Source of the DNA: an uncultured Bacilli bacterium
GTDB lineage: Bacteria > Bacillota_I > Bacilli_A > RF39 > UBA660
DNA: 7,070 nt
Assembly: GCA_934130235.1 (NCBI GenBank)
Contig: CAKOXU010000035.1
Coordinates: 1-7,070 of the forward strand
Direction: 5' to 3'
In this document: positions 1 through 6,351 of the stretch, piece by piece
Numbering within the stretch: position 1 is the first letter of the stretch
How the letters are laid out: every line of letters starts with the position of its first letter
Program-made: the position numbers and the translations under genes
Notes under the pieces: generated by a model
The model's input: only the letters and a program-made list of their open reading frames with translations
The model's database searches: none
What the model was told of the DNA's origin: nothing

Positions 1-563
1 ACACCTAAAAGTTTAATATCTCCACCGCCCATGCTTTCTTTTTTAAATAAAAAATCGCCGAGTTTTTTTAGTATTAACATAAATAAGAATGCACAAACGC
101 CTTGTACTAATGCAATTGCAACATTTTGTATACCAAAGAAAATAAGTCTAATTAACAATATAAGTATTCCAAAAAATATTAGTACAGAATCTGGAATAAT
201 CATAGTAAGATAATCACTTACTATGATTATTAATAACATAGATATAAATACAATTGAAATTAAACAATTTACACTAAAGCCATATCTAATATAACATAGG
301 GCAAATAATACCCCGCTAGATAGTTCTATTACAGGATAAAATAAGGATATTTTTTCTCTACATTTTTTACATTTGCCTCCCAAAAATATAAAAGAAAAAA
401 TAGGGATTAATTCCAATGGAGTAAGCTTGTGCTTACACTTAGTACAATGAGATGAGGGAAATAATAAGGATTCACCATTTGGCAGCCTATACCCTACTAC
501 ATTATAAAATGATCCAAATATACTTCCCACTATAAAAAACAATACTATAATACTTAACTCCAT
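1..563 (-). CDS. pilD: Type IV prepilin peptidase (PilD/ComC family), 3' end cut off by the window
   Basis: This is an integral-membrane aspartic protease that cleaves the leader of type IV prepilins or ComG-like pseudopilins and, in many relatives, N-methylates the new N-terminus. The first 187 residues are visible. The amino-terminal family signature GSFYNVVGYRLP is at 17-28. Two CxxC zinc pairs follow (C40/C43 and C65/C68). The first catalytic Asp is D117 in SDYLTMIIPD and the second is D182 in GGGDIK. Hydrophobic segments lie between these motifs. ATG at 563-561 has a good Shine-Dalgarno AGGGTGAT (567-574) inside the end of the upstream pilC, and only 4 bases separate the two genes, so they are co-transcribed and probably translationally coupled. 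Both cysteine pairs and both aspartates are intact, so the enzyme should be active. What is missing is the C-terminal tail beyond the left edge. The family call is firm; whether it serves a pilus or a competence machine cannot be told here. Confidence 0.93.
   Translation of the reverse strand, partial: MELSIIVLFFIVGSIFGSFYNVVGYRLPNGESLLFPSSHCTKCKHKLTPLELIPIFSFIFLGGKCKKCREKISLFYPVIELSSGVLFALCYIRYGFSVNCLISIVFISMLLIIIVSDYLTMIIPDSVLIFFGILILLIRLIFFGIQNVAIALVQGVCAFLFMLILKKLGDFLFKKESMGGGDIKLLG
195..231. repeat. 15-bp perfect inverted repeat inside the prepilin peptidase gene
   Basis: AATAATCATAGTAAG (195-209) and CTTACTATGATTATT (217-231) are exact reverse complements separated by 7 bases. The structure is wholly coding and covers the codons around catalytic D117. 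In mRNA it could form a stable hairpin. No T-run follows on the coding strand, so it is not an ordinary terminator. It may be a chance effect of the Ile/Asp/Tyr-rich coding in this stretch or an mRNA processing or pausing element. Confidence 0.6.
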
Positions 564-567
564 TTAA

Positions 568-2301
568 TCACCCTAAATTTTGAACTTGCTGATACATATT
601 AAACATTGGAATAATGACTGCTAATAATATTACGCCAACACAGAATGTTAAGAATATTATTAGTAAAGGTTCTACTAATGCTTTAATTTTTGTAACAGTA
701 TCCTTATGTAAACTCTGATAATATGTTGATACCTTTGCCATCATTTCTGCCAATTGACCAGTTTTTTCACCAGTTACAATCATTTCATATGCTGGAACAG
801 GAAAAGCCCACTGATTCTCAAAAGCCTTAGAAATTCTTTCACCACGAGCTAAATTAGCAACTGTATCTAATATCATCATCTTATATATTTCATTATTTGT
901 TACTTTATTTAATATTTCCATACTGTCAGTAATATAAACATTATGACTTAATAAGGATGCAAAAGTTTTCGAAAACATCGTAACTTCATTGTATATGATT
1001 ACTTGTTTAACTACTGGTATATGCATGGCTATGTACTGGAACATAGTTCTAATACTTTTGACATTTTTATACAAATAAACATTTATAAGAATAATAATCA
1101 CTATAACTATAAGAATTTTTACTATATTAGCTTTAACAAAATCACTAACACTAATAACAAGTAAAGTAAATGCTGGTATAGTATTTTCATCCATGGATTT
1201 ATAAATATCAACAAACTTAGGTACAACATATATCATTACAAAAGTAACAACAGCAAGTGTAAAAATAAATACAATACTTGGATAAGTTAATGCGCTTATC
1301 ATCTGTTTTCTTGCTTCTTCTGTTTCCGTATAATAATTAACCATATCGTCTAATGCTTCTGGTAGCTCACCTGTTAATTCAGATGCTTTAACCATATTGA
1401 TTAACAACTTAGGAAAAGCATTTCCTCTTTTTTCAAGTGCTGATGAAAAACTCTCACCAACAGTTAAGTCATAAGTAATTTCTCTTAAAACTTCTTTATA
1501 TGATTTTTTATTTATTTGCCTAATTAAAATATTTAAAGAATCTACTAAAGTAATACCTGATTTAATATAAGTAGAAAGCTGCGCTAATAAGAATATTAAA
1601 TCTTTATTTTTAAATTTAACACGTGTTCCTCCTATAGAGCTATGTAATAACTGTATAAGTTTACTAGTCCTAACACTATATACAATTAAGCCTTCACCTA
1701 TTAAGAAGCTCTGTACATCAACACGCGAATATGCATTGAAATAGCCCTTTTTCTTTTTTCCATCTTTTGTATAGGCAACATATTCCCATATTACTCTTTG
1801 TCCTTTATTCTCATCTTGTTCGTCTTCTGTAGAAAAGTCCACCAACATAGTATTAGAATTAAAAGCTTTTTTATTAATTGCACTCTTAACTATTCCCATA
1901 TTTGTAATCTTGTTTTTAATTCGTTTTGGGATATTAATAATACCCTCAAAGAAATTACTAAGATAATCTCCAAATGTTTTCTTCTCTACTTTTATATTTT
2001 CATTTTTATATGAACTCAAATCTATTTTATGTTTTTCTTCTCTTTTTTTATCTTTTTCATATATAGCCTGACTTTGTTTTCTTAATTTATCTACATCCAT
2101 TTCTTTTCTTTTAAGTATTATTTTTGTAATTATAGTAATTAAGAAAATAAATGGAGTTGCAATACCATACCATACATACTTAATAAATCTATATACAAAA
2201 ATGCTTAGTTTTAAAAACAAATATACAATTGCTGTAGCTATATTAGCTATAAAGCCAATCACTGGAATTTTTATTAAATTATTTTTATTTGTTTTATCCA
2301 C
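568..2301 (-). CDS. pilC: PilC/GspF-type inner-membrane platform protein with long N-terminal extension
   Basis: This is the polytopic platform protein of type IV pilus, type II secretion or ComG machines, which couples the cytoplasmic assembly ATPase to pilin insertion. It has 577 residues against about 400 for typical members. Residues 171-213 match the usual short N-terminal domain (WEYVAYTKDGKKKKGYF and onward). Two T2SSF repeats follow, at about 235-362 and 440-565, each with the helical motif FPKLLINMVKASELTGELP (296-314) or its counterpart PAYEMIVTGEKTGQLAEM (503-520). Membrane segments are at about 342-362, 392-410 and 543-565. Residues 1-168 are extra: about 50 hydrophobic residues (12-62, one or two membrane spans) and then a Lys/Glu-rich linker. 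The start is GTG with Shine-Dalgarno AAGGTGG 7 bases upstream, and a promoter lies just before it, so the extension appears to be translated. It is the first gene of its operon, followed after 4 bases by pilD. ComGB is an alternative name. Confidence 0.9.
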   Translation of the reverse strand: MDKTNKNNLIKIPVIGFIANIATAIVYLFLKLSIFVYRFIKYVWYGIATPFIFLITIITKIILKRKEMDVDKLRKQSQAIYEKDKKREEKHKIDLSSYKNENIKVEKKTFGDYLSNFFEGIINIPKRIKNKITNMGIVKSAINKKAFNSNTMLVDFSTEDEQDENKGQRVIWEYVAYTKDGKKKKGYFNAYSRVDVQSFLIGEGLIVYSVRTSKLIQLLHSSIGGTRVKFKNKDLIFLLAQLSTYIKSGITLVDSLNILIRQINKKSYKEVLREITYDLTVGESFSSALEKRGNAFPKLLINMVKASELTGELPEALDDMVNYYTETEEARKQMISALTYPSIVFIFTLAVVTFVMIYVVPKFVDIYKSMDENTIPAFTLLVISVSDFVKANIVKILIVIVIIILINVYLYKNVKSIRTMFQYIAMHIPVVKQVIIYNEVTMFSKTFASLLSHNVYITDSMEILNKVTNNEIYKMMILDTVANLARGERISKAFENQWAFPVPAYEMIVTGEKTGQLAEMMAKVSTYYQSLHKDTVTKIKALVEPLLIIFLTFCVGVILLAVIIPMFNMYQQVQNLG

Positions 2302-2308
2302 TCTAGCA

Positions 2309-2315
2309 CCACCTT
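2309..2315 (-). promoter_or_regulatory. Shine-Dalgarno deciding the GTG start of pilC
   Basis: On the minus strand AAGGTGG lies 7 bases before GTG at 2301-2299. The next in-frame ATG is at residue 68, so this site supports translation from the far upstream GTG and hence the reality of the N-terminal extension. Confidence 0.7.
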
Positions 2316-2334
2316 ACTATTCTTTACAATATAA

Positions 2335-2363
2335 ATTATATCACATTTTTTTAAAATAGAAAA
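2335..2363 (-). promoter_or_regulatory. Extended -10 promoter for pilC-pilD
   Basis: On the minus strand TGATATAAT (2343-2335) is a full extended -10 element with a perfect TATAAT. At a 17-base spacing the -35 is TTTTCT (2363-2358), a poor match to TTGACA, as is common for extended -10 promoters. Transcription would begin near 2328, giving a leader of about 27 bases that contains the AAGGTGG ribosome site. Sigma-A use is inferred from the motif. Confidence 0.6.
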
Positions 2364-2365
2364 CT

Positions 2366-2379
2366 TTTTTACGTAAAAA
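2366..2379. promoter_or_regulatory. Perfect 14-bp palindrome in the divergent pilC / yqfQ-like promoter region
   Basis: TTTTTACGTAAAAA is identical to its reverse complement. It lies just upstream of the -35 position of the leftward pilC promoter and immediately before the TATAAT of the rightward promoter at 2382-2387. This is a suitable place for an operator that controls both genes. No known regulator site is recognised, and A/T tracts around ACGT could also arise by chance or act as an UP-like or curved element. Confidence 0.35.
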
Positions 2380-2381
2380 CA

Positions 2382-2408
2382 TATAATATTTTAGAAAATA
2401 GAAGGAGA
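2382..2408 (+). promoter_or_regulatory. Putative promoter -10 and ribosome binding site for the yqfQ-like gene
   Basis: A perfect TATAAT is at 2382-2387, but the base run 16-18 positions upstream (around 2358-2365) does not resemble TTGACA, so the promoter is weak, activator-dependent or read by another sigma factor. A strong Shine-Dalgarno GAAGGAGA (2401-2408) precedes ATG 2414 by 5 bases. The predicted leader is only about 20 bases long. Confidence 0.45.
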
Positions 2409-2413
2409 TTTTT

Positions 2414-2773
2414 ATGAATTATTATAATCCTTATTTTTATACGGCATATCCATATGCTGCTAGTGTACCTAAAGTTGGACTTTTTTCAAGAATATTTGGA
2501 GCTAATGCATCCTTTTCTAGTCTGTTAGGAGGTACTCAAAAAGTATTAAATGTAGCAAATCAAGCAATACCACTTATACAACAAGTAAAACCAATGGTAG
2601 GAAATGCTAAAACTATGTTTAAAGTAATGAATGAGTTTAAAAAAACTGATATAAAAAACACTAGAAGACAAAATAACAATGTTAATACTAATTCAAGCAG
2701 TAATAGTGAAAATAATACAAATGACATTAACAGTATTAATGATAATACAAATAATCCAACATTTTTTGTATAA
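2414..2773 (+). CDS. yqfQ: YqfQ/VrrA-like small protein with Asn-rich tail
   Basis: This 119-residue protein has three parts. Residues 1-19 are Tyr/Pro-rich (MNYYNPYFYTAYPY). Residues 21-77 form the conserved core: GLFSRIFG (22-29), then GGTQKVLNVANQAIPLIQQ (39-57) and VKPMVGNAKTMFKVMNEFKK (58-77). This pattern resembles, from memory, the YqfQ/VrrA family, whose core runs from a GLLSRLF-like segment through a TQKVL helix to a segment like PMVQQYGPLVKNLP. Residues 80-119 are a low-complexity tail with 15 Asn plus Ser, Thr and Asp. There is no signal peptide or membrane span. The molecular function of the family is unknown; Bacillus yqfQ lies in the same extended dnaG-sigA-yqfN neighbourhood, and vrrA is known for a variable repeat in B. 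anthracis. Here the gene is convergent with trmK and shares its terminator. The ATG start is secured by GAAGGAGA. The gene is certainly real; the family call is moderate. Confidence 0.72.
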   Translation: MNYYNPYFYTAYPYAASVPKVGLFSRIFGANASFSSLLGGTQKVLNVANQAIPLIQQVKPMVGNAKTMFKVMNEFKKTDIKNTRRQNNNVNTNSSSNSENNTNDINSINDNTNNPTFFV

Positions 2774-2803
2774 AAAATTACACATAAATTTGTGTAATTT
2801 TTT
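2772..2803. terminator. Bidirectional intrinsic terminator between the yqfQ-like gene and trmK
   Basis: AAAAAATTACACA (2772-2784) and TGTGTAATTTTTT (2791-2803) form a perfect 13-bp stem with a 6-base loop. The stem ends in T-runs on both strands, so it can stop transcription from both convergent genes. It begins within the TAA stop codon of the yqfQ-like gene and lies 4 bases beyond the end of trmK. Confidence 0.85.
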
Positions 2804-2807
2804 AATT

Positions 2808-3434
2808 TTAAGCTCTCTTTATTCTTAAAATAATGAGATATATTTTAATCTTTAATTTTAATGATGTCATTCTTTTTAAAATTTTATAATATTTGTTTAA
2901 TAAATATTCTTTATATTCTTTGTTATTTCTTAAAATTGGCCCAACTATATAGTCAGTCTTTTTATACTTTACATAACCTCTTTTAAACTTAATAATAACA
3001 TATTTTTTATTATTATCAGTTATAAATACTTCTGTATCTATATAAAATCCTAACTTAACCACTTCTCTTCTTAAGTACTCAATATTGTTATTAGCAGATA
3101 TAATTAAAGTATCAGATAATTCATGATTTTTTAATATACCAACAATAGTATATGCTCCTAAACCACTTAATACAATGTTATCTGTTTTTTTAATCTTAAT
3201 ATTATCCAATCCGTCATTAAGACGTACCTTAATTTTTTTTTCTAAGTTATACTTACTAACATTTTTTTTAGCATTATCAACTGCTATATCAATTTTATCT
3301 ATAGCTATACAAGTATTATTATTATACATACTTAAATAAATATCCAAATATGCATGATCACATCCAACATCTATAACTCTAGTGTTCATATCTACTAAAG
3401 AAGCGACCACGTTTAATCTATGTGATAACTTCAT
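2808..3434 (-). CDS. trmK: tRNA (adenine22-N1)-methyltransferase, TrmK family
   Basis: TrmK uses S-adenosylmethionine to methylate N1 of A22 in the D-arm of bacterial tRNAs. The 208-residue product has a class I methyltransferase fold at the N-terminus: the entry helix KLSHRLNVVASLV (2-14), SAM-binding motif I DVGCDHAYLD (22-31), the acidic residue ending strand 2 in IAIDK (D46), NDGLD (73-77), and the motif IV strand with SGLG (90-93). GPIL at 165-168 is the usual lead into the C-terminal helical region, which is short and Lys-rich here; relatives are nearer 230 residues. Two family motifs are changed: GMGG reads GLGA, and the usual QPN reads SAN (113-115). The ATG shares a base with the rpoD stop (TAATG), and GGGTGG just upstream supports coupled translation. 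The family call rests on motif I, the SGLG region and location after rpoD. The motif changes leave some doubt about activity. Confidence 0.85.
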   Translation of the reverse strand: MKLSHRLNVVASLVDMNTRVIDVGCDHAYLDIYLSMYNNNTCIAIDKIDIAVDNAKKNVSKYNLEKKIKVRLNDGLDNIKIKKTDNIVLSGLGAYTIVGILKNHELSDTLIISANNNIEYLRREVVKLGFYIDTEVFITDNNKKYVIIKFKRGYVKYKKTDYIVGPILRNNKEYKEYLLNKYYKILKRMTSLKLKIKIYLIILRIKRA

Positions 3435-4519
3435 TATCCACCCATATAATCTTTCAATTTTCTACTTCTAGATGGATGACGTAATTTGCGAAGAGCTTTT
3501 GCTTCAATTTGACGGATTCTCTCACGAGTAACGCCAAACATTTGTCCAACTTCTTCTAATGTTCTTGGTTTGCCATCCTGAAGACCAAATCTAAGTTTAA
3601 TAACTTTTTCTTCTCTTTCTGTTAACGTCTCTAAAACTTGTGATATTTCATCTTTCAACATTTCGTTGGTTGCAAACTCCTCTGGAGATAAACTTCTTTC
3701 ATCTTTTATGAAATCAGACAAATGTGAATCATCTTCCTCGCCTACTGGTGTTTCTAAACTCACCGGATCTTGACTAATTTTATATATTTCTCTAATTTTT
3801 TCTACACTAGTATTCATTTTTTTAGCAAGTTCTTCCTCAGTTGGCTCACGATTTAATTCAAGAGTTAGTTGCCTTTGAATACGCGCCAACTTGTTAATTG
3901 TCTCAACCATGTGTACAGGCACACGAATAGTACGAGCTTGATCGGCTATAGCACGTGTAATGGCTTGTCTAATCCACCATGTTGCATATGTTGAAAATTT
4001 ATAACCTTTAGACACATCGAACTTGTCAACCGCTTTCATAAGTCCTATATTTCCTTCTTGTATTAGATCTAGAAATAGCATCCCACGACCTACGTATCTT
4101 TTTGCAATTGATACAACTAAACGTAAGTTAGCCTCAGCTAATATATTTTTTGCTTCCTCATCACCAGCAATAATCCTATCAGCAAGTTCGCCTTCCTCTT
4201 TTAAAGATAATAATTTTATTTGACCTATCTCTTTTAAATACATTCTTACAGGATCATTAATAGTTAGGTCTTTAGTCAAAGTCTCATCATCTAATAAAAT
4301 CTTATCTTCAGAACCACCTTCATCATTGGATTCATTTTCGGATACTACAGCAATATTATTTTCATTAAATGCATTGTATAAAATATCTAGGCTATCTACA
4401 TCTAAATCTAAGCCTTTTAATGAAGCTGCTAATTCTTCATATGTAATAAATCCTTTTTTCTTTCCCTTTTCTACTAATTCCTTTTTTCTTTCATCAAATG
4501 TTTTTATCTCATCTAACAT
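3434..4519 (-). CDS. rpoD: Housekeeping RNA polymerase sigma factor RpoD/SigA
   Basis: This is the primary sigma-70 factor that directs RNA polymerase to -35/-10 promoters. All regions are present (numbering from the ATG): 1.1 at about 5-50, an acidic linker, 1.2 starting at DPVRMYLKEIGQ (89-100), region 2 with NLRLVVSIAKRYVGRG (131-146) and the -10 recognition and melting segment YKFSTYATWWIRQAITRAI (173-191), region 3 ending near the VSLETPVGEEDDSHLSDFI finger (253-271), and region 4 with the -35 helix-turn-helix GVTRERIRQIEAKALRKLRH (329-348). At 361 residues it has normal Firmicutes length, without the long non-conserved insert of proteobacterial RpoD. ATG 4519 is chosen because GAGGAG lies 8 bases upstream; an in-frame GTG at 4528 overlaps that site. 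The start overlaps the end of dnaG by 11 bases, and the stop touches trmK, so translation is coupled along the operon. Confidence 0.98.
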   Translation of the reverse strand: MLDEIKTFDERKKELVEKGKKKGFITYEELAASLKGLDLDVDSLDILYNAFNENNIAVVSENESNDEGGSEDKILLDDETLTKDLTINDPVRMYLKEIGQIKLLSLKEEGELADRIIAGDEEAKNILAEANLRLVVSIAKRYVGRGMLFLDLIQEGNIGLMKAVDKFDVSKGYKFSTYATWWIRQAITRAIADQARTIRVPVHMVETINKLARIQRQLTLELNREPTEEELAKKMNTSVEKIREIYKISQDPVSLETPVGEEDDSHLSDFIKDERSLSPEEFATNEMLKDEISQVLETLTEREEKVIKLRFGLQDGKPRTLEEVGQMFGVTRERIRQIEAKALRKLRHPSRSRKLKDYMGG

Positions 4520-6239
4520 CTTCTTCACTCCTCTTTTTTATTTCAATAGCCTTTTTTGCATATTCTAATTTTTCTTTATAATCAGCCGTCTGATTCATTT
4601 TTTCCTTATACATATTAACAGTTTTCTTTTCATTATACTTTCTTATATTTTCAAAATAATCATTTAACATATCATAATCTATTTTATCATCAATATCTAA
4701 TCTGTTAATCTCTCCTAATGTATTAATCATTTCATCATTATTAGATAAATAAGTTATTAAATCAGCTACATCTATATATCCATTTTCTTTATAGAAACAG
4801 TCTATCATAAACGCTAGTTGCCTATACTTTAAAGTTGGCATACGAGTTATTTTTTTTTCATACATTTTAATTACATCTTTAGACATAAGCATGTAATATA
4901 AAATATATGCTTCAGATTTCATATACTTGTCCATATGTATATTCTTTTGTTTAACAACAACAGGCTTGTTTTTAGTCAATTTACTTTTTATAAAATCAAC
5001 ACTAATCTGTGCATCTTTACTAAGTTTATTTATACTTATCTCTTTTAATATATCATCATCAATTTTATTTATACTCTCTATCATATCATTTACATATAGT
5101 GAAAGCTCACGAGTATCATTCAAATCATATTCACTTTTCAAAGATTTTTCTTTAAACTCCATTATATTCATAGCTGATTTAATATTATCTTTATATGCAA
5201 GTTCACCCTTTTTTAAAATGTATTCATCTGGATCCAAATTATCAGATAATCGAACTATTTTAGGCTCTATACCTACCTTAGTTAACTCTTCTATTGCAGA
5301 TTTAGTTGCTTTTAAACCAGCAGCATCTCCATCAAAACATAAAATTATATTACTTGATAATTTTCTAAGTAGCATAGCGTGCTCTTTAGTAAAAGCAGTT
5401 CCAAGTGTAGCTACTACACTTTTAATACCAATAGTATAAAGTCTAATAGTATCAAGTTGCCCTTCTACTACAATGACTCTCTTTTCAACTCGTACTGCTT
5501 CTTTTGCCCTATGATAATTATATAAAAGTTCACCTTTTTTAAATATTGGAGTTTCTTTACAATTTATGTACTTATTCTCTGATTCTTTATTGTAAATTCT
5601 TCCATTATATCCTACTATTTTCCCGGACAAATCATATAGAGGAAACATAATTCTATTTCTATATACATCATTAAGTTCTAAATTATTTTCATTTATTAAT
5701 CCACTTTTAATAAGCGTTTCATCACTATAACTCTTTTTTTTCAAAATAGTAGTGAGCATATCTTTTTTATTCAAAGATAAACCTATGCCAAACTCTTTAA
5801 TGATACCAGAATCAATACTTCTCTTACTTAAATAATCGCGGGCACTCATTCCTTCTTTTGAATTGATATTATTAGTATAAAACTTTTGACTTAATGAATA
5901 AATATCATATAAATCTTGATACTTATTTATTTTTTTATAATTAGTATCTATTTCAACATTTATACCACCTTGGTCTGCTATTTTTTTTAAAGCCTCAATA
6001 AAACTAATATTTTCATAATCCTCAACAAACTTAAACACATTACCAGTCGCGCCACAGCTAAAACATGTATATATCTGTTTTTCTCTTGATACACTCATAC
6101 TTGGAGAGTGATCATCATGAAATGGACATACACCAAAATAATTTTTGCCCTTGTTTGTAAGTGGAATATAACTAGATATAATATCTACAATATCAACACT
6201 ATTTTTTATTTCATTTATTTTAGAATTATCTAAACGCAT
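4509..6239 (-). CDS. dnaG: DNA primase DnaG
   Basis: DnaG makes the RNA primers for lagging-strand replication and works with the replicative helicase. The order is standard. A zinc-binding domain has C38 and H41 (CPFHDDHSPS) and C59/C62 (YTCFSCGATGNVFKF). The catalytic core includes NRIMFPLYD (195-203). The TOPRIM metal sites are VVEGQLD (257-263), DGDAAG (303-308) and DPDEY (336-340). A Lys-rich C-terminal helicase-interaction domain spans roughly 410-576. The length is 576 residues, near the usual 600. The start is ATG 6239: it has GGAAGTGAT 3 bases upstream with GGAAG at a 7-base spacing, and gives the family-like opening MRLDNSKINEIK. An ATG at 6257, 18 bases upstream and in frame, has AGGA only one base away and adds MFGSDF. 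TOPRIM commonly reads EGYMD where this protein has EGQLD, a tolerated variant. It is the first gene of the operon. Confidence 0.97.
   Translation of the reverse strand: MRLDNSKINEIKNSVDIVDIISSYIPLTNKGKNYFGVCPFHDDHSPSMSVSREKQIYTCFSCGATGNVFKFVEDYENISFIEALKKIADQGGINVEIDTNYKKINKYQDLYDIYSLSQKFYTNNINSKEGMSARDYLSKRSIDSGIIKEFGIGLSLNKKDMLTTILKKKSYSDETLIKSGLINENNLELNDVYRNRIMFPLYDLSGKIVGYNGRIYNKESENKYINCKETPIFKKGELLYNYHRAKEAVRVEKRVIVVEGQLDTIRLYTIGIKSVVATLGTAFTKEHAMLLRKLSSNIILCFDGDAAGLKATKSAIEELTKVGIEPKIVRLSDNLDPDEYILKKGELAYKDNIKSAMNIMEFKEKSLKSEYDLNDTRELSLYVNDMIESINKIDDDILKEISINKLSKDAQISVDFIKSKLTKNKPVVVKQKNIHMDKYMKSEAYILYYMLMSKDVIKMYEKKITRMPTLKYRQLAFMIDCFYKENGYIDVADLITYLSNNDEMINTLGEINRLDIDDKIDYDMLNDYFENIRKYNEKKTVNMYKEKMNQTADYKEKLEYAKKAIEIKKRSEEDVR
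4528..4533 (-). promoter_or_regulatory. Shine-Dalgarno deciding the rpoD start
   Basis: GAGGAG on the minus strand lies 8 bases before ATG 4519, an ideal spacing. The in-frame GTG at 4528 uses the last G of this same motif and so cannot be served by it. The site lies inside the last codons of dnaG. Confidence 0.75.
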
Positions 6240-6242
6240 AAA

Positions 6243-6251
6243 ATCACTTCC
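6243..6251 (-). promoter_or_regulatory. Shine-Dalgarno deciding the dnaG start
   Basis: GGAAGTGAT on the minus strand resembles the anti-16S complement and places ATG 6239 at a normal distance. The upstream ATG at 6257 has only AGGA one base before it. The choice changes the N-terminus by 6 residues. Confidence 0.6.
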
Positions 6252-6302
6252 AAACATGTCCTAATATTAATATACGACAAAACTTTATAATTTCCTTTTT
6301 TT

Positions 6303-6331
6303 ATTTTAAAAAAAATACATATTTACGTCAA
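6303..6331 (-). promoter_or_regulatory. Sigma-A promoter of the dnaG-rpoD-trmK operon
   Basis: On the minus strand TTGACG (6331-6326) and TAAAAT (6308-6303) are separated by exactly 17 bases, each one mismatch from consensus. Transcription should begin near 6296, about 55 bases before the chosen dnaG ATG. If RpoD reads this promoter, as the motif implies, the operon is driven by its own product, as in other Firmicutes. The -35 lies only about 20 bases from the start of the divergent gene at 6352. Confidence 0.8.
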
Positions 6332-6351
6332 AAAAGAGAATAATATGTAAT

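Noticed and set aside
31..213. 60-codon plus-strand open frame opposite the prepilin peptidase
   Set aside because: It is antisense to a gene with intact catalytic motifs and has no ribosome site; it is an AT-rich shadow frame.
1798..2013. 71-codon plus-strand frame opposite the pilC extension
   Set aside because: No Shine-Dalgarno, no recognisable motif, and the opposite strand is continuously open in a promoter-led gene.
4023..4568. Plus-strand frames opposite rpoD and the end of dnaG
   Set aside because: They are antisense to the sigma factor and have no start signals.
4927..5439. 170-codon plus-strand frame opposite dnaG
   Set aside because: Its length comes from the codon pattern of the highly conserved primase core on the other strand; the Ser/Ile/Leu-rich translation has no domain.
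568..6257. Mycoplasma-type code (UGA as Trp), suggested by the extreme AT content
   Set aside because: pilC and dnaG end in TGA exactly where the next genes begin, and Trp codons in rpoD and pilC are TGG.
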